From contig CANLOE010000049.1 of assembly GCA_947492745.1 (NCBI GenBank), positions 1 to 49,644 on the forward strand: a DNA stretch of 49,644 nucleotides, given 5' to 3'. The DNA is from an uncultured Cyclobacteriaceae bacterium (lineage in GTDB: Bacteria; Bacteroidota; Bacteroidia; Cytophagales; Cyclobacteriaceae). The notes beneath the pieces were generated by a model. It was not told where the DNA came from. It made no database searches and was given only the letters and a program-made list of their open reading frames with translations. The translations under genes and the position numbers were made by a program. Shown in pieces: positions 1-8,036 of this stretch (position 1 is its first letter; each line of letters opens with the position of its first letter).

Positions 1-70
1 GAACAAAAGCAAGTACACTTTGAGCGAGTTATACCGTACATCTGGATTCAATTTGTCGATTGTACAATTG

Positions 71-98
71 CTAATTGCCCATTGTTAATTGCCCATTG
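71..98. repeat. 14-bp tandem direct repeat beside the CRISPR end
   Basis: Two adjacent copies (71-84 and 85-98) of a 14-bp unit, TAATTGCCCATTG preceded by C or T, run into the degenerate CRISPR repeat. Its first bases may have been replaced by this tract. No function is evident. Confidence 0.6.
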
Positions 99-592
99 CA
101 TTAGGCTTTCATTTTGTACCTTGGCACAGCCAACCCCATTATTGTACGATGGCCCAAACTGTTGTGATTAGCTTTCATTTTGTGCCTTGGCACAGCCAGA
201 AGTTTCACAAGAAAGCTTTTGAGCAAGTTGTGATTAGCTTTCATTTTGTGCCTTGGCACAGCAGCGGCAGGAAGGGAAACGGGAAATTCGGAGTTGTGAT
301 TAGCTTTCATTTTGTGCCTTGGCACAGCAAGGATGTATAGATAGCTAATCTGACCATGGTTGTGATTAGCTTTCATTTTGTGCCTTGGCACAGCCCTTTT
401 TCTTTCAAAGCAAATGCATAGCTAGTTGTGATTAGCTTTCATTTTGTGCCTTGGCACAGCTATGTGACTCTAATTACAAAGCACTTTTCAGTTGTGATTA
501 GCTTTCATTTTGTGCCTTGGCACAGCAATACTGAAATCACTACATAGACCTTCTACGTTGTGATTAGCTTTCATTTTGTGCCTTGGCACAGC
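95..592. CRISPR. CRISPR array, 7 perfect 36-bp repeats plus 1 degenerate end repeat
   Basis: Perfect 36-bp repeats lie at 161-196, 227-262, 293-328, 359-394, 425-460, 491-526 and 557-592. Each starts GTTGTGATTAGCTTTCATTT and ends TGTGCCTTGGCACAGC. Seven 30-bp spacers separate them and are all different. A degenerate copy at 95-130 keeps the last 26 positions with one change but has lost the first ten. The repeat holds a short palindrome (TGTGC..GCACA), and its ends GTTGTG/CACAGC can pair with one G-U. A degenerate repeat usually marks the old (trailer) end, so the leader would be on the right, at 593-879. The GTTGTGATTnGCTTTC start resembles type II-C repeats of Bacteroidota. The 36/30 spacing would also fit type VI-B. 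No cas gene is in the window, so the type is unproven. Confidence 0.95.
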
Positions 593-879
593 ATACCCCT
601 TGATAAAAGGTTGTATGTCAGTGTTTTGGGTATTGTTTTTTGAGTCAAAAAACCCGTGATTATTAAATTGGACAACAAAAATTCGCTTTTTCTCAAAAGA
701 AAATTTCAAAGCGAACAGTGATTTTTTCTCATTCCTTAGGCAAAACTCCCTTTCATTTTTCTTCTCACCCGGTACCGGTGAACAGAACAAACTACAAAAC
801 GCATTTACTCTACTCAATGGGAAAAAGGAATTGCAGGGCTTCGATTGCAAAAGCCTGATTTATTTGCAATCTTCGGCCC
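593..879. other. Non-coding gap between CRISPR array and asnB (possible leader)
   Basis: This AT-rich stretch has no credible gene. It contains an 8-bp inverted repeat, TTCGCTTT at 682-689 and AAAGCGAA at 708-715. If the degenerate repeat at 95-130 is the trailer end, this stretch is the CRISPR leader. It must also hold the promoter of the asparagine synthetase gene at 880; I could not pick a convincing -33/-7 pair. Confidence 0.4.
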
Positions 880-2787
880 ATGTGTGGAATTACCGGAATA
901 TATGCCTTCAACCTCGTCGGAGGGTTCAGTATGATCAACTTGAGCAAGGCCACTACTGCGCTGGAGAGGCGCGGTCCTGATTTTCAGGACACCTATCACG
1001 ATGAGTCCGTGGGATTGGGACACCGTAGATTATCGATTATCGACATCAGCGAGGCTGCCCATCAGCCGATGACCGATGCATCAGGGCGTTATATCATCGT
1101 TTTTAATGGGGAAATCTATAATTACAGAGTACTGAAACAGGAACTGGAGGCCAAAGGTTATACGTTTCGTAGCACCTCGGACACGGAAGTACTGCTACAG
1201 CTATACATCGCGGAAGGAAAGGAAAGTCTACAAAAGCTCGATGGTTTTTTTGCACTGGCCATTTACGACAAAGCCGAGAAGAGCCTGTTCATAGCACGTG
1301 ATCGTATAGGTATCAAACCTCTGTACTATTATCATGATGAGGACAAGCTACTCTTTGCTTCGGAGTTAAAATCTTTATTGGCCTATGGTATCGAGAAGGA
1401 GATCGATTTTACTTCGCTCTACCTGTATCTCCAGTTCAACTATATCATGGCTCCGGCCACTATCCTGAAAGGGGTAAAGAAACTGATGCCGGGAAGTTAT
1501 CTATACATCAAAGAGGGGCAGGTGCAAGAAGGCACCTATTACCAAATCCCGTACGATAGGCAAGCAGCCCAAAGAAATCCGATGAGCTACACGCAGCAGA
1601 AAGAACACTTGAAGTTGCTCTTGGAGGAGTCCGTACAGCGACGTCTGGTATCCGATGTCAGTCTAGGGGCTTTTCTCAGTGGCGGCATCGACTCATCGGT
1701 CATTACAGCCTTGGCCAGCCGGCATAAGCCCGATCTGCTGACTTTCTCGGTAGGCTATAAAGAGGAGAAGTTCTTTGACGAAACGGCCTACGCGCAAGAA
1801 GTCTCTAAAAAGTTCAATACATCCCATACGGTGTTTTCTCTGAGTAATGATGATCTCTATGCCCATGTTACTGATATCATGGACTACTTGGACGAACCCT
1901 TTGCCGATTCTTCGGCCATAGCGGTCTATATACTGAGCCGAGAGGTCGGAAAGATGGTGAAAGTAGCCCTTTCGGGGGATGGTGCAGATGAGATTTTTAC
2001 GGGATATAATAAGCATGCGGCTTTTTACAAAGTCTTGAATGGAGGCATTTCGGGGTTGGTTATCAGGGCATTTGGGCCGGTATGGGCTGGGCTGCCCAGG
2101 TCCAGGAACAATCGCCTTACGAATACCTTTCGTCAACTGGACCGCTACAGCAAAGGGGCAGCACTGACTTCTAGGGAGCGGTACTGGTCCTGGGCGGGGT
2201 TCACTTCTGAAGTAGGGGCCATGAACCTGATGAGTGCTTCGGCCAGAGAGCGGCTTTCCCTACAGGCATTCGAAGCACGTAAGGAAGCTATTTTGAAATA
2301 TATACCTGATAAAGAGATTGTTAGTGATCTCTTGTATACTGATGTCCATATGGTGTTGACGAACGATATGCTGACCAAGGTGGACCTGATGTCCATGGCG
2401 AACAGTCTCGAAGTACGGGTACCCTTTCTGGACCACAAGGTAGTGGAATTTGCTTTCTCCATACCGGACGACTCCAAGATCAATGGGAGCATGCGCAAGC
2501 GTATCCTTCAAGATGCTTTCAGGGATATTTTGCCCGAAAACCTGTATAATCGCCCCAAAAAAGGTTTTGAAGTACCGATGCTGAAGTGGTTGAGGAGAGA
2601 GATGAAGTCCAAGATCATCAATGATCTTTTGGAAGATGATTTTGTTCGAGAGCAGGGGATCTTTCAGATAGATGAAGTCAGGCGTCTAAAAAAGCAATTG
2701 TTTTCCTCTAATCCCGGAGATGTGCATGCCCGTGTGTGGGGATTACTCGTATTCCAGCACTGGTGGAAGCGATATTTCAAGACTTAA
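880..2787 (+). CDS. asnB: Asparagine synthetase (glutamine-hydrolysing)
   Basis: The 635-residue protein makes asparagine from aspartate, glutamine and ATP in the cytoplasm. It starts MCGITG, so Cys2 is the N-terminal nucleophile of the class II glutamine amidotransferase domain, followed by RRGPD and FNGEIYNY in that domain. The synthetase half carries the PP-loop SGGIDS (267-272) and SGDGADE (365-371). Length and motif order match full-length AsnB enzymes. The start at 880 is fixed because Cys2 must follow Met1. In Bacteroidota such enzymes often sit in polysaccharide or peptidoglycan-modification loci, but no such neighbours are seen here, so a housekeeping role is the simplest reading. 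The gene stands alone, about 290 bp after the CRISPR array. Confidence 0.95.
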   Translation: MCGITGIYAFNLVGGFSMINLSKATTALERRGPDFQDTYHDESVGLGHRRLSIIDISEAAHQPMTDASGRYIIVFNGEIYNYRVLKQELEAKGYTFRSTSDTEVLLQLYIAEGKESLQKLDGFFALAIYDKAEKSLFIARDRIGIKPLYYYHDEDKLLFASELKSLLAYGIEKEIDFTSLYLYLQFNYIMAPATILKGVKKLMPGSYLYIKEGQVQEGTYYQIPYDRQAAQRNPMSYTQQKEHLKLLLEESVQRRLVSDVSLGAFLSGGIDSSVITALASRHKPDLLTFSVGYKEEKFFDETAYAQEVSKKFNTSHTVFSLSNDDLYAHVTDIMDYLDEPFADSSAIAVYILSREVGKMVKVALSGDGADEIFTGYNKHAAFYKVLNGGISGLVIRAFGPVWAGLPRSRNNRLTNTFRQLDRYSKGAALTSRERYWSWAGFTSEVGAMNLMSASARERLSLQAFEARKEAILKYIPDKEIVSDLLYTDVHMVLTNDMLTKVDLMSMANSLEVRVPFLDHKVVEFAFSIPDDSKINGSMRKRILQDAFRDILPENLYNRPKKGFEVPMLKWLRREMKSKIINDLLEDDFVREQGIFQIDEVRRLKKQLFSSNPGDVHARVWGLLVFQHWWKRYFKT

Positions 2788-2814
2788 ATACCTCTTTTTT
2801 AGTGAGTAATGCTT

Positions 2815-2822
2815 TAAATTTG
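2815..2822 (+). promoter_or_regulatory. Possible -7 box (TAnnTTTG) before the LuxR-type gene
   Basis: TAAATTTG matches the Bacteroidota -7 consensus TAnnTTTG and lies 70 bp upstream of the start at 2892. No clear -33 TTTG was found, so this is tentative. Confidence 0.3.
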
Positions 2823-2891
2823 AGGATTGATTGCTATTCTATCCCAGGTTTTGTATTATGAGTAATTGTTTACCGAAATCACGGCTATACC

Positions 2892-3692
2892 ATGAAGACG
2901 AAAGCTTATAATTACACGGATATCAATGAGATGACCAATACGCTTTCGGCGTTCTGGAAGAGTTTGGGAGCGGAGGAAAATGCGGAGAAAACGGCGAAGT
3001 GGAAAGAGGGCATCGAAATCTATGAAGCCTCGGCAAAAGCGACCAATACCGTGATATTTTTGTTCGATTTTTCTACCTTTTCCTATTTTTACGTCTCCGG
3101 TAATGCTCCCGAGATCATTAACCACAGACCGGAAGAGTTTTATGAAAACGGAGTGGCCCTTTCCGTCAATCTGATTCATCCGAAGTACCTGGAGGCCCGT
3201 TTAAAAATGCTGGAGTTCTATATCAAGCTTCCCATTGACTTTCCGGAAGAAGAACGCAAGGAACTATTGATTTCCTTGGATTTCATGTTTATCAATCCCA
3301 AGGAGGAATATGTCCGGTTTGTACAACAAAGTAAGATTTTGGAGCTGGATACCAACGGGAAGCCGCTCATTTCCCTGAATTATCTTCACAATGTAGGAAG
3401 TGTGAAAAAAGAGCCTTCTTCCGACCTCATCGTTAAGCCCGGAAAAGGTATGGCCGAAATCTATCATTACAATTTTGACCGTAAAGTCATCGATGCCGTA
3501 GGTAAGATTTCAAAAAGGGAAAAAGACATACTGACTTGTCTTTCCCAAGGTTTCTCTACGGGCCAGATTGCCGAGAAACTTTATATCAGCCCGAACACGG
3601 TCAACACCCATCGCAGTAATCTCCTCTTCAAAACCAATTGCAAAGACACCTCTTCCCTGATTTTTTATGCAAAAATGACCGGTTTAATGTAA
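2892..3692 (+). CDS. PAS-like / LuxR-type HTH transcriptional regulator
   Basis: The protein has 266 residues. The C-terminus (about 205-266) is a LuxR-type DNA-binding domain: SKREKDILTCLSQGFST, then IAEKLYISPNTVNTHRSNL, with the expected recognition helix. The N-terminal part (about 45-165) looks like a PAS sensor fold (FLFDFSTFSYFYVSGNAPEI, then a loop and LDTNGKPLIS), a common pairing in Bacteroidota. No receiver domain with a phospho-acceptor Asp is visible, so it probably senses a ligand or protein partner directly. It is monocistronic, between asnB and a block of mobile repeats. Its regulon cannot be told from context. Confidence 0.85.
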   Translation: MKTKAYNYTDINEMTNTLSAFWKSLGAEENAEKTAKWKEGIEIYEASAKATNTVIFLFDFSTFSYFYVSGNAPEIINHRPEEFYENGVALSVNLIHPKYLEARLKMLEFYIKLPIDFPEEERKELLISLDFMFINPKEEYVRFVQQSKILELDTNGKPLISLNYLHNVGSVKKEPSSDLIVKPGKGMAEIYHYNFDRKVIDAVGKISKREKDILTCLSQGFSTGQIAEKLYISPNTVNTHRSNLLFKTNCKDTSSLIFYAKMTGLM

Positions 3693-3843
3693 AATAAACT
3701 GGATTTTATGCAAAAATACTGACTATCAGTATTGAGTTGATCTTTAAAAAATGAGAAGTTTGAAGTAAGTGCTTTGCATACTTCATTTGTCTTGTCTCAT
3801 CACTGGGTAGGTCTACTCCTTACTCCTTTTACGGATAAGATAA

Positions 3844-4002
3844 TACAAATTTGGGCTTCACATGTCGTATAAGATTCCGTGGGTCATTTTAGTTTCGGTC
3901 AAGGCGAACACCGCAGAGATAGCAGCGCTATCCCGAAGATTGTCAACGCAGAGTGAAGCATAATGAACAGGAAGATAGGCGATTTTAAAAGTTAAGTTTG
4001 TA
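3844..4002 (+). repeat. Family B mobile repeat, copy B1
   Basis: About 159 bp bounded by TACAAATTTGGG and AAGTTTGTA, imperfect inverted ends. The core carries an inverted repeat around GATAGC/GCTATC (AGATAGCAGCGCTATCC). Closely similar copies lie at 5642-5800, 17405-17564, 18839-18969 and 49573 to the window end. Any open frame across it is not a gene. Confidence 0.8.
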
Positions 4003-4064
4003 TAAGATGCGGTATGTAATTGCATAGCTCCATCTGGCCAAGCTATGGAGTGTTCAACTGGATT

Positions 4065-4182
4065 ATGCATTAGAACTTTGTGATGAGGGATTAAATGGCT
4101 ATAAATCAGTATGTATTATTGGATTCGGCAGAGTATCGCTATGGTTGATTCAAAAAATACATTCATCTTACTGATTTGTTTT
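4065..4182 (+). repeat. Degenerate family A fragment
   Basis: This keeps recognisable A-family segments (AACTTTGTGATGAGG, AAATGGC, GGATTCGGCAGAGTATCGC, TTACTGATTTG) but lacks the right end, which is replaced by the element starting at 4187. Confidence 0.55.
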
Positions 4183-4186
4183 CTTT

Positions 4187-4354
4187 AACCCAAATTGATG
4201 GATAGAAATCGTGATGAGCGTATAAATAGTAAGATACCGGCCATTTGTATTCGTTCGGCACAGCACCGCTATGGTGAATGAAGACCGGTGGGCAAAGCTT
4301 CCGGTATGAAGCTATTTGTGCGCGGAATAGGTTCTCTATTGATCATTTTGGGTT
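4187..4354 (+). repeat. Family A/C-like mobile repeat with TTTAA flanks
   Basis: 168 bp running from AACCCAAATTGATGG to TTGATCATTTTGGGTT. TTTAA is found at both borders, and the core has a hairpin-like AGCACCGCT motif. The ends resemble family C while the core resembles family A. Confidence 0.65.
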
Positions 4355-4373
4355 TAAGGTTGCCGTTTTTTTT

Positions 4374-4542
4374 AACCCAGAATGTTCGTTGGAACTTCGT
4401 CATGAGGACTTAAATGGCAATACATCAGTGCGTTTTCTTGGATTCAGCGTAGCACCGCTACGGTTAATTCAAAAGACGCATTCATTTACTGATTTGAAGC
4501 CAGTTAAGTCTGGAATAGATTTTCTAATGGACATTTTGGGTT
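4374..4542 (+). repeat. Family A mobile repeat, copy A1
   Basis: 169 bp from AACCCAGAATGTTCG to GGACATTTTGGGTT, with terminal inverted repeats of about 21 bp. The internal hairpin is CGTAGC-ACC-GCTACG. It is flanked by TTTAA on both sides. It differs from copy A2 (17093-17261) by only about four bases, so the family was recently active. The open frame through it and its neighbour is a by-product. Confidence 0.85.
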
Positions 4543-4568
4543 TAATGCATACTGCGGGTTCAATACAA

Positions 4569-4730
4569 TGAAGTGATTTGGACTTTTTGTTTGGCACCGA
4601 GAATGTTGGCTTTTGTACCCTGATGAAGGTTTTTTTCCGTTGCATAGCCAAAGCTACGGAACTTGAAAAAGACAGGACCAGGGTGCTGAATGTGAAATTC
4701 GCAGGTAAAAAAAAGGCCTAAACTACTTCA
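4569..4730 (+). repeat. Family D repeat, intact copy D1
   Basis: About 162 bp with imperfect inverted ends: TGAAGTGATTTGGAC on the left and CCTAAACTACTTCA on the right. It is the uninterrupted counterpart of D2 (16993-17305), which carries an A-element insertion. The shared core includes GGAACTTGAAAAAGACA / GGGACTTGAAAAAGACA and TGTGAAATTCGCAGGTAAAA. Confidence 0.7.
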
Positions 4731-4753
4731 ATACCTTAACAATAGAGAAAAAC

Positions 4754-5338
4754 ATGCATTCGAAAAAAATCATTGAGCAGGTCAGGGCGGGAAATGAACG
4801 GGCAATGGAATCACTCTACAAAATGTGTCGTCCGAAGTTTGCCATATGGGTCATGAAAAGCTATGGCTGTTCCCATGAGACTGCCATGAACGCTTATCAA
4901 GGGGCTATACTTGCGTTCTATGAGAACATCATGTCGGGTAAGCTCAAGCACTTGGAGTGTAGTCCCGAAACTTACTTGTTCGCTATAGGTAAAAACAAAG
5001 TGCAGGGTCAGATGAGGGAAGAGCGCAAATGGAGCTTTGATTTTTTGAATGTTGCAGAGCAGGAAGCATTTATGGAAGGAGAGGACCAGGTAAACAAGGA
5101 AAAGGTAATGGCACAAATAGAACAGTGTCTCGAACACCTATCCACAGCATACCGGGAAGTCTTGTACTGCTATTATTACCAAAACCTGTCCATGACCGAA
5201 ATTGCCAAACTACTGGGCTATAAGAATGCGGACACTGCCAAAAACATGAAGTATAAGGCTATTTGCCAGTTACGACGTTTGTTTGAACGTAGGGCCAAAC
5301 AACGTCATGAAGTGATCTCCGGGGATCATTGTTATTAG
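4754..5338 (+). CDS. ECF-type RNA polymerase sigma factor
   Basis: The 194-residue protein has the two-domain layout of extracytoplasmic-function sigma factors. Region 2 is near residues 10-95 (AMESLYKMCRPKFAIWVMKS.., ETYLFAIGKNKVQGQMRE). Region 4 is near 128-178, with a helix-turn-helix in LSMTEIAKLLGYKNADTAKN followed by KYKAICQLRRLF. It would redirect RNA polymerase to a small regulon. No anti-sigma factor is next to it: repeats lie on both sides. The weakly conserved region 2 and lack of a partner resemble the many orphan sigma factors of Bacteroidota. The start follows directly after repeat D1. Confidence 0.88.
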   Translation: MHSKKIIEQVRAGNERAMESLYKMCRPKFAIWVMKSYGCSHETAMNAYQGAILAFYENIMSGKLKHLECSPETYLFAIGKNKVQGQMREERKWSFDFLNVAEQEAFMEGEDQVNKEKVMAQIEQCLEHLSTAYREVLYCYYYQNLSMTEIAKLLGYKNADTAKNMKYKAICQLRRLFERRAKQRHEVISGDHCY

Positions 5339-5350
5339 TGGGCAGTACAG

Positions 5351-5495
5351 ACATAGCTCTCAAATTTCGCCTACAGTATTGTTCTTTTGCCACTCTGCGT
5401 TGGCAAATCTTATGATAGCGCTGCTATCAGGTGATTTCGATCAGAACAAAATGATTCGCGGATCTTCTGCGAAACTTAAAACCTGAATTTGCATA
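5351..5495 (-). repeat. Degenerate family B copy, reverse orientation
   Basis: It reads as family B backwards: TAGCTCTCAAATTTCGCC, CACTCTGCGTTGGCAAATC, then a GATAGCGCTGCTATC hairpin. The far end is decayed. Confidence 0.5.
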
Positions 5496-5506
5496 AAAAT
5501 TTCTTT

Positions 5507-5641
5507 ATCCCAAAATGATCAATAGGATTGCGTGATGAACGTATAAAGTGCAATAAGATCAGCGGTTTAGGTGAGGGGGCTTTTGTATCACTAAGGTGAC
5601 GAGCCTGCGCAGCGTAAAACCACTGGTTTTGAAGCGATTTA
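5507..5641 (-). repeat. Family C fragment interrupted by family B
   Basis: It matches the reverse complement of C2 (6900-7066) through CAGCGGTTTAGGTGAG and CTGCGCAGCGTAAAACCAC. It then stops at GCGATTTA, exactly where copy B2 begins. Confidence 0.6.
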
Positions 5642-5800
5642 TACAAATTTGGGTTTCAAATGTCGTATAAGATTCCGCTGGTCATTTTGTTTCAATCAAG
5701 GCGATAACCGCAGGGATAGCAGCGCTATCCCGAGGATTGTCAACGCAGAGTGAAGCTAAATGAACAAGAAGATAGGCGATATTTAAAAGCTAAGTTTGTA
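5642..5800 (+). repeat. Family B mobile repeat, copy B2
   Basis: 159 bp from TACAAATTTGGG to AAGTTTGTA with a perfect internal hairpin GGGATAGC-AGC-GCTATCCC. A family C fragment ends at its left border and a family A right-end remnant (to 5839) follows its right border. Confidence 0.8.
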
Positions 5801-5839
5801 TTAAGTCCGGAATGGATTTTCTAATGGACATTTTGGGTT
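5801..5839 (+). repeat. Family A right-end remnant
   Basis: AAGTCCGGAATGGATTTTC followed by TAATGGACATTTTGGGTT is the terminal 39 bp of family A without the rest. Confidence 0.6.
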
Positions 5840-5994
5840 TATAGTACTGTCAGGAAAAACATGGGATTGCGGTGCTGTCTTGTAGGGAACATCCGGTGAT
5901 GTGTTTTCGATGCCTGTCTCCCATACCGTAGTTATAGCTGGTCTGATAGGGGCAATGAGAAGCCCCATAAAATAATAGGGTAGGGGTAGAACTT

Positions 5995-6027
5995 GGTATC
6001 CTACCGGTGAACTACCGATAGGATACC
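5995..6027. other. Long hairpin downstream of dps
   Basis: GGTATCCTA and TAGGATACC form a perfect 9-bp stem. It continues after one mismatch with CGGT/ACCG around a 5-base loop. It lies 21 bp past the stop of dps (minus strand). There is no T-run, so it may be an mRNA-stabilising hairpin or a weak terminator. A second small hairpin, GGGGC..GCCCC, lies at 5949-5966. Confidence 0.5.
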
Positions 6028-6047
6028 TATAGCTAATATGAGGGGTT

Positions 6048-6491
6048 TTACTTCAACCAAGCTTTGTACATCCACAAGGTTTTCTCCTGTGCTTCGTTAA
6101 AGGCCGCGAGTAGGTCCGCTGTGGCGCCATCTCCGTTTTCTTCGGCCAGTCTTTCTGCTTTTTTCTGTTCTTTGATGATATAGCTAAGGTTTTCTACGAT
6201 GACCTTGACCGCTTTCTCACCATCGTGAACGTTCTTACAAGGCTTTATTTCGGCACTTTTCAGGTAGTCTTCGAAGGTGTGTAGGGGAGTCTCCTCTATG
6301 GTCAGTATTCTTTCTGCGATATCGTCTATCCTCACGGCGGTATCATTGTAGAGTTCTTCAAATTTGGCATGCAGTTCGAAGAAGTGCTTGCCCTGAATAT
6401 TCCAATGAAGCCCCCGCAGGTTTTGATAGTAGATTTGATAATTGGCCAATAGGGTATTGAGTTTCTTTCCTGTTTTAGTGGAATTTTCCAT
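6048..6491 (-). CDS. dps: Dps-family ferritin-like DNA-protection protein
   Basis: 147 residues from the chosen start. Dps proteins form 12-subunit shells that oxidise and store iron using peroxide, protecting DNA. The family signature is clear: LRGLHWNIQGKHFF, LHAKFEELY and DDIAERI. The inter-subunit ferroxidase residues are at the expected spacing: His29, His41, Glu45, Asp56 and Glu60. The frame is open upstream to 6572, but that extension runs into repeat copy A4, adds 27 residues with no family counterpart, and would start inside the mobile element. ATG at 6491 is preceded by GAAAAGAA and is preferred. It is monocistronic, and iron or oxidative control is likely but no operator was recognised. 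Confidence 0.93.
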   Translation of the reverse strand: MENSTKTGKKLNTLLANYQIYYQNLRGLHWNIQGKHFFELHAKFEELYNDTAVRIDDIAERILTIEETPLHTFEDYLKSAEIKPCKNVHDGEKAVKVIVENLSYIIKEQKKAERLAEENGDGATADLLAAFNEAQEKTLWMYKAWLK

Positions 6492-6560
6492 GTTCTTTTC
6501 TAAGTTGATAGATACTGTTTTATTTAATGGAAAGCGATGACTCGCTTTCTTGTATTGTTC

Positions 6561-6730
6561 AACCCGGATCATGCGTTGGAACTTCGTAACGAGGTTTTAC
6601 ATATCCATAAATAAGGGAGTTTTATTGGATTTAGCATAGCACCGCTATGGTGAATTCAAAAAACGTAGTGCAACGACCGGTTTGCAGCTATTTAGATCCG
6701 CAGTAGATTTTTCAATGCATGATCCGGGTT
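6561..6730 (+). repeat. Family A mobile repeat, copy A4
   Basis: 170 bp from AACCCGGATCATGCG to GCATGATCCGGGTT; flanked by TTCAA on both sides. The core hairpin variant is CATAGC-ACC-GCTATG. The dps promoter region must lie close to or inside this insertion. Confidence 0.8.
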
Positions 6731-6899
6731 CAAAGCAAAATAATAGGTCACCCCTCGCTTATCCGCAGAAAAAGGACCTATTTCTGAAATGGATTCTTTC
6801 AGTACCCAAATCAAATTAAATAAAAGGAGAAAAACAGCCTATGAACATAGGTTTTACCAATGCCCACATCGAAAGAAACGATAAGCACTGATATATTTT

Positions 6900-7066
6900 A
6901 ACCCAAAACGATCAATAGCATTCCTATTCCAAACATAAATTGCTTCAAAATCAGTGGTTTTACGCTGCGCAGGTTCGTTACCTTAATGATTCACTAAGCC
7001 TCCTCACCTAAACCGCTGATTTTATTGCACTTTGCATCACGGAAATCCTATCGATCAATTTGGGTT
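6900..7066 (+). repeat. Family C mobile repeat, copy C2
   Basis: 167 bp from AACCCAAAACGATC to CGATCAATTTGGGTT, with TTTAA on both sides. Its right TTTAA is shared with the directly adjoining copy A5. Confidence 0.75.
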
Positions 7067-7067
7067 T

Positions 7068-7237
7068 AACCCGAATCATGTATTGGAGCTTAGTTGTGAG
7101 GGCTTAAAAAGCAATACATCAGGGTGTTTTATCGGATTCAGCGTAGCACCGCTACGGTGAATTCGAAAAACGCATTCACTTTACTGATTTTCAGCTATTT
7201 AATACCGTAATAGAAGGGCTAATGCATGATCAGGGTT
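7068..7237 (+). repeat. Family A mobile repeat, copy A5
   Basis: 170 bp from AACCCGAATCATG to CATGATCAGGGTT, flanked by TTTAA on both sides; hairpin CGTAGC-ACC-GCTACG. It abuts C2 on the left and ends about 150 bp before nuoA. Confidence 0.8.
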
Positions 7238-7286
7238 TAATAGTACGGCTTGTTAAGGAGAATTTCCCAATGCAACTTTTGAAAGA

Positions 7287-7294
7287 TAAGTTTG
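7287..7294 (+). promoter_or_regulatory. Possible -7 box for nuoA
   Basis: TAAGTTTG fits TAnnTTTG and lies 91 bp upstream of nuoA, just beyond repeat A5. No good -33 element was found at the right distance. Confidence 0.3.
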
Positions 7295-7384
7295 TCTAAA
7301 ACATAAGTATCCAAGAAAATAAAAGGCACATTTCAAAACAGTCTTTTACGCCAATAAAAAATATTTCGCTAATATTAGGGCATT

Positions 7385-7858
7385 ATGGAAAATCCACAAT
7401 TATCGGAGTTTGGTGTAGCCTTATTGTACATTATCGCGGGTATCGTATTTGTTGCCGGAGGGTTGATTACGGCATTTATCATTCGGCCCAGCCGCCCTAA
7501 TGAGGAGAAACTGACGACCTATGAGTCCGGTGAAGACCCTGTAGGCAATGCTTGGGGGCAGTTCAATGTACGTTTTTATATTGTTGCCTTGGTATTTTTG
7601 CTTTTTGATGTAGAGCTGGCATTGATGTTTCCTTGGGCCACGGTATTTGGTAATAAAGCTTTGATCGAAGGTACTCAAGGTGTCTGGGGTTGGTTTTCCA
7701 TCGTGGAAATGTTCGTTTTCGTATTGATATTGGCTTTGGGTCTAGCTTATGCATGGGCAAAGGGGCATCTGGACTGGGTCAAACCCCGACAGCAACAGAC
7801 CGACTATAAATCCAAAATACCAAAAGAAGCTTATATAGATATCAATAAAAAATATTGA
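7385..7858 (+). CDS. nuoA: NADH-quinone oxidoreductase subunit A
   Basis: 157 residues, a small membrane subunit of respiratory complex I. Three hydrophobic helices are visible at about 10-33, 62-82 and 102-124. The conserved loop YESGEDPVGNAWGQFNVRFY follows the first helix, and FLLFDVELALMFPWA in the second helix holds the family's conserved acidic residues. It is first in a nuoABCD set. The C-terminal tail (about 30 residues, ending YIDINKKY) is longer than in the E. coli protein but usual for Bacteroidota as far as I recall. Confidence 0.95.
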   Translation: MENPQLSEFGVALLYIIAGIVFVAGGLITAFIIRPSRPNEEKLTTYESGEDPVGNAWGQFNVRFYIVALVFLLFDVELALMFPWATVFGNKALIEGTQGVWGWFSIVEMFVFVLILALGLAYAWAKGHLDWVKPRQQQTDYKSKIPKEAYIDINKKY

Positions 7859-8036
7859 GTGGGAAGAGCGTGTGACATTTGGTTATGCCTAATGGAGAAG
7901 CGGTCGGCGTGATGGTTTAAGGTCGAATTGCAGTAATGCTTACAGCAAAGGGTGACAATCGGGACACTAGCTGACGAACCGTGAGGAATTTACAGCAATA
8001 CAATTAGTTAATTTACAGAGATAAAGGGCAAAAGGC

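Noticed and set aside
1-87. Open frame at the left edge as the tail of a cas gene
   Set aside because: Fewer than 30 codons are visible and nothing in them identifies a Cas protein.
682-715. Hairpin near the CRISPR array as a tracrRNA
   Set aside because: No convincing anti-repeat complementary to the CRISPR repeat could be found there.
89-850. Open frames through the CRISPR array on both strands
   Set aside because: They simply translate the 36-bp repeats (66-bp period is divisible by three) and have no protein character.
3858-4070. 70-codon minus-strand frame
   Set aside because: It lies almost entirely within repeat B1.
4278-4571. 97-codon frame over repeat A1
   Set aside because: It is the translation of a family A element; the same peptide appears at 16997-17263 over A2, with different flanks.
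6492-6572. N-terminal extension of dps
   Set aside because: The added 27 residues start inside repeat A4 and have no counterpart in the Dps family.
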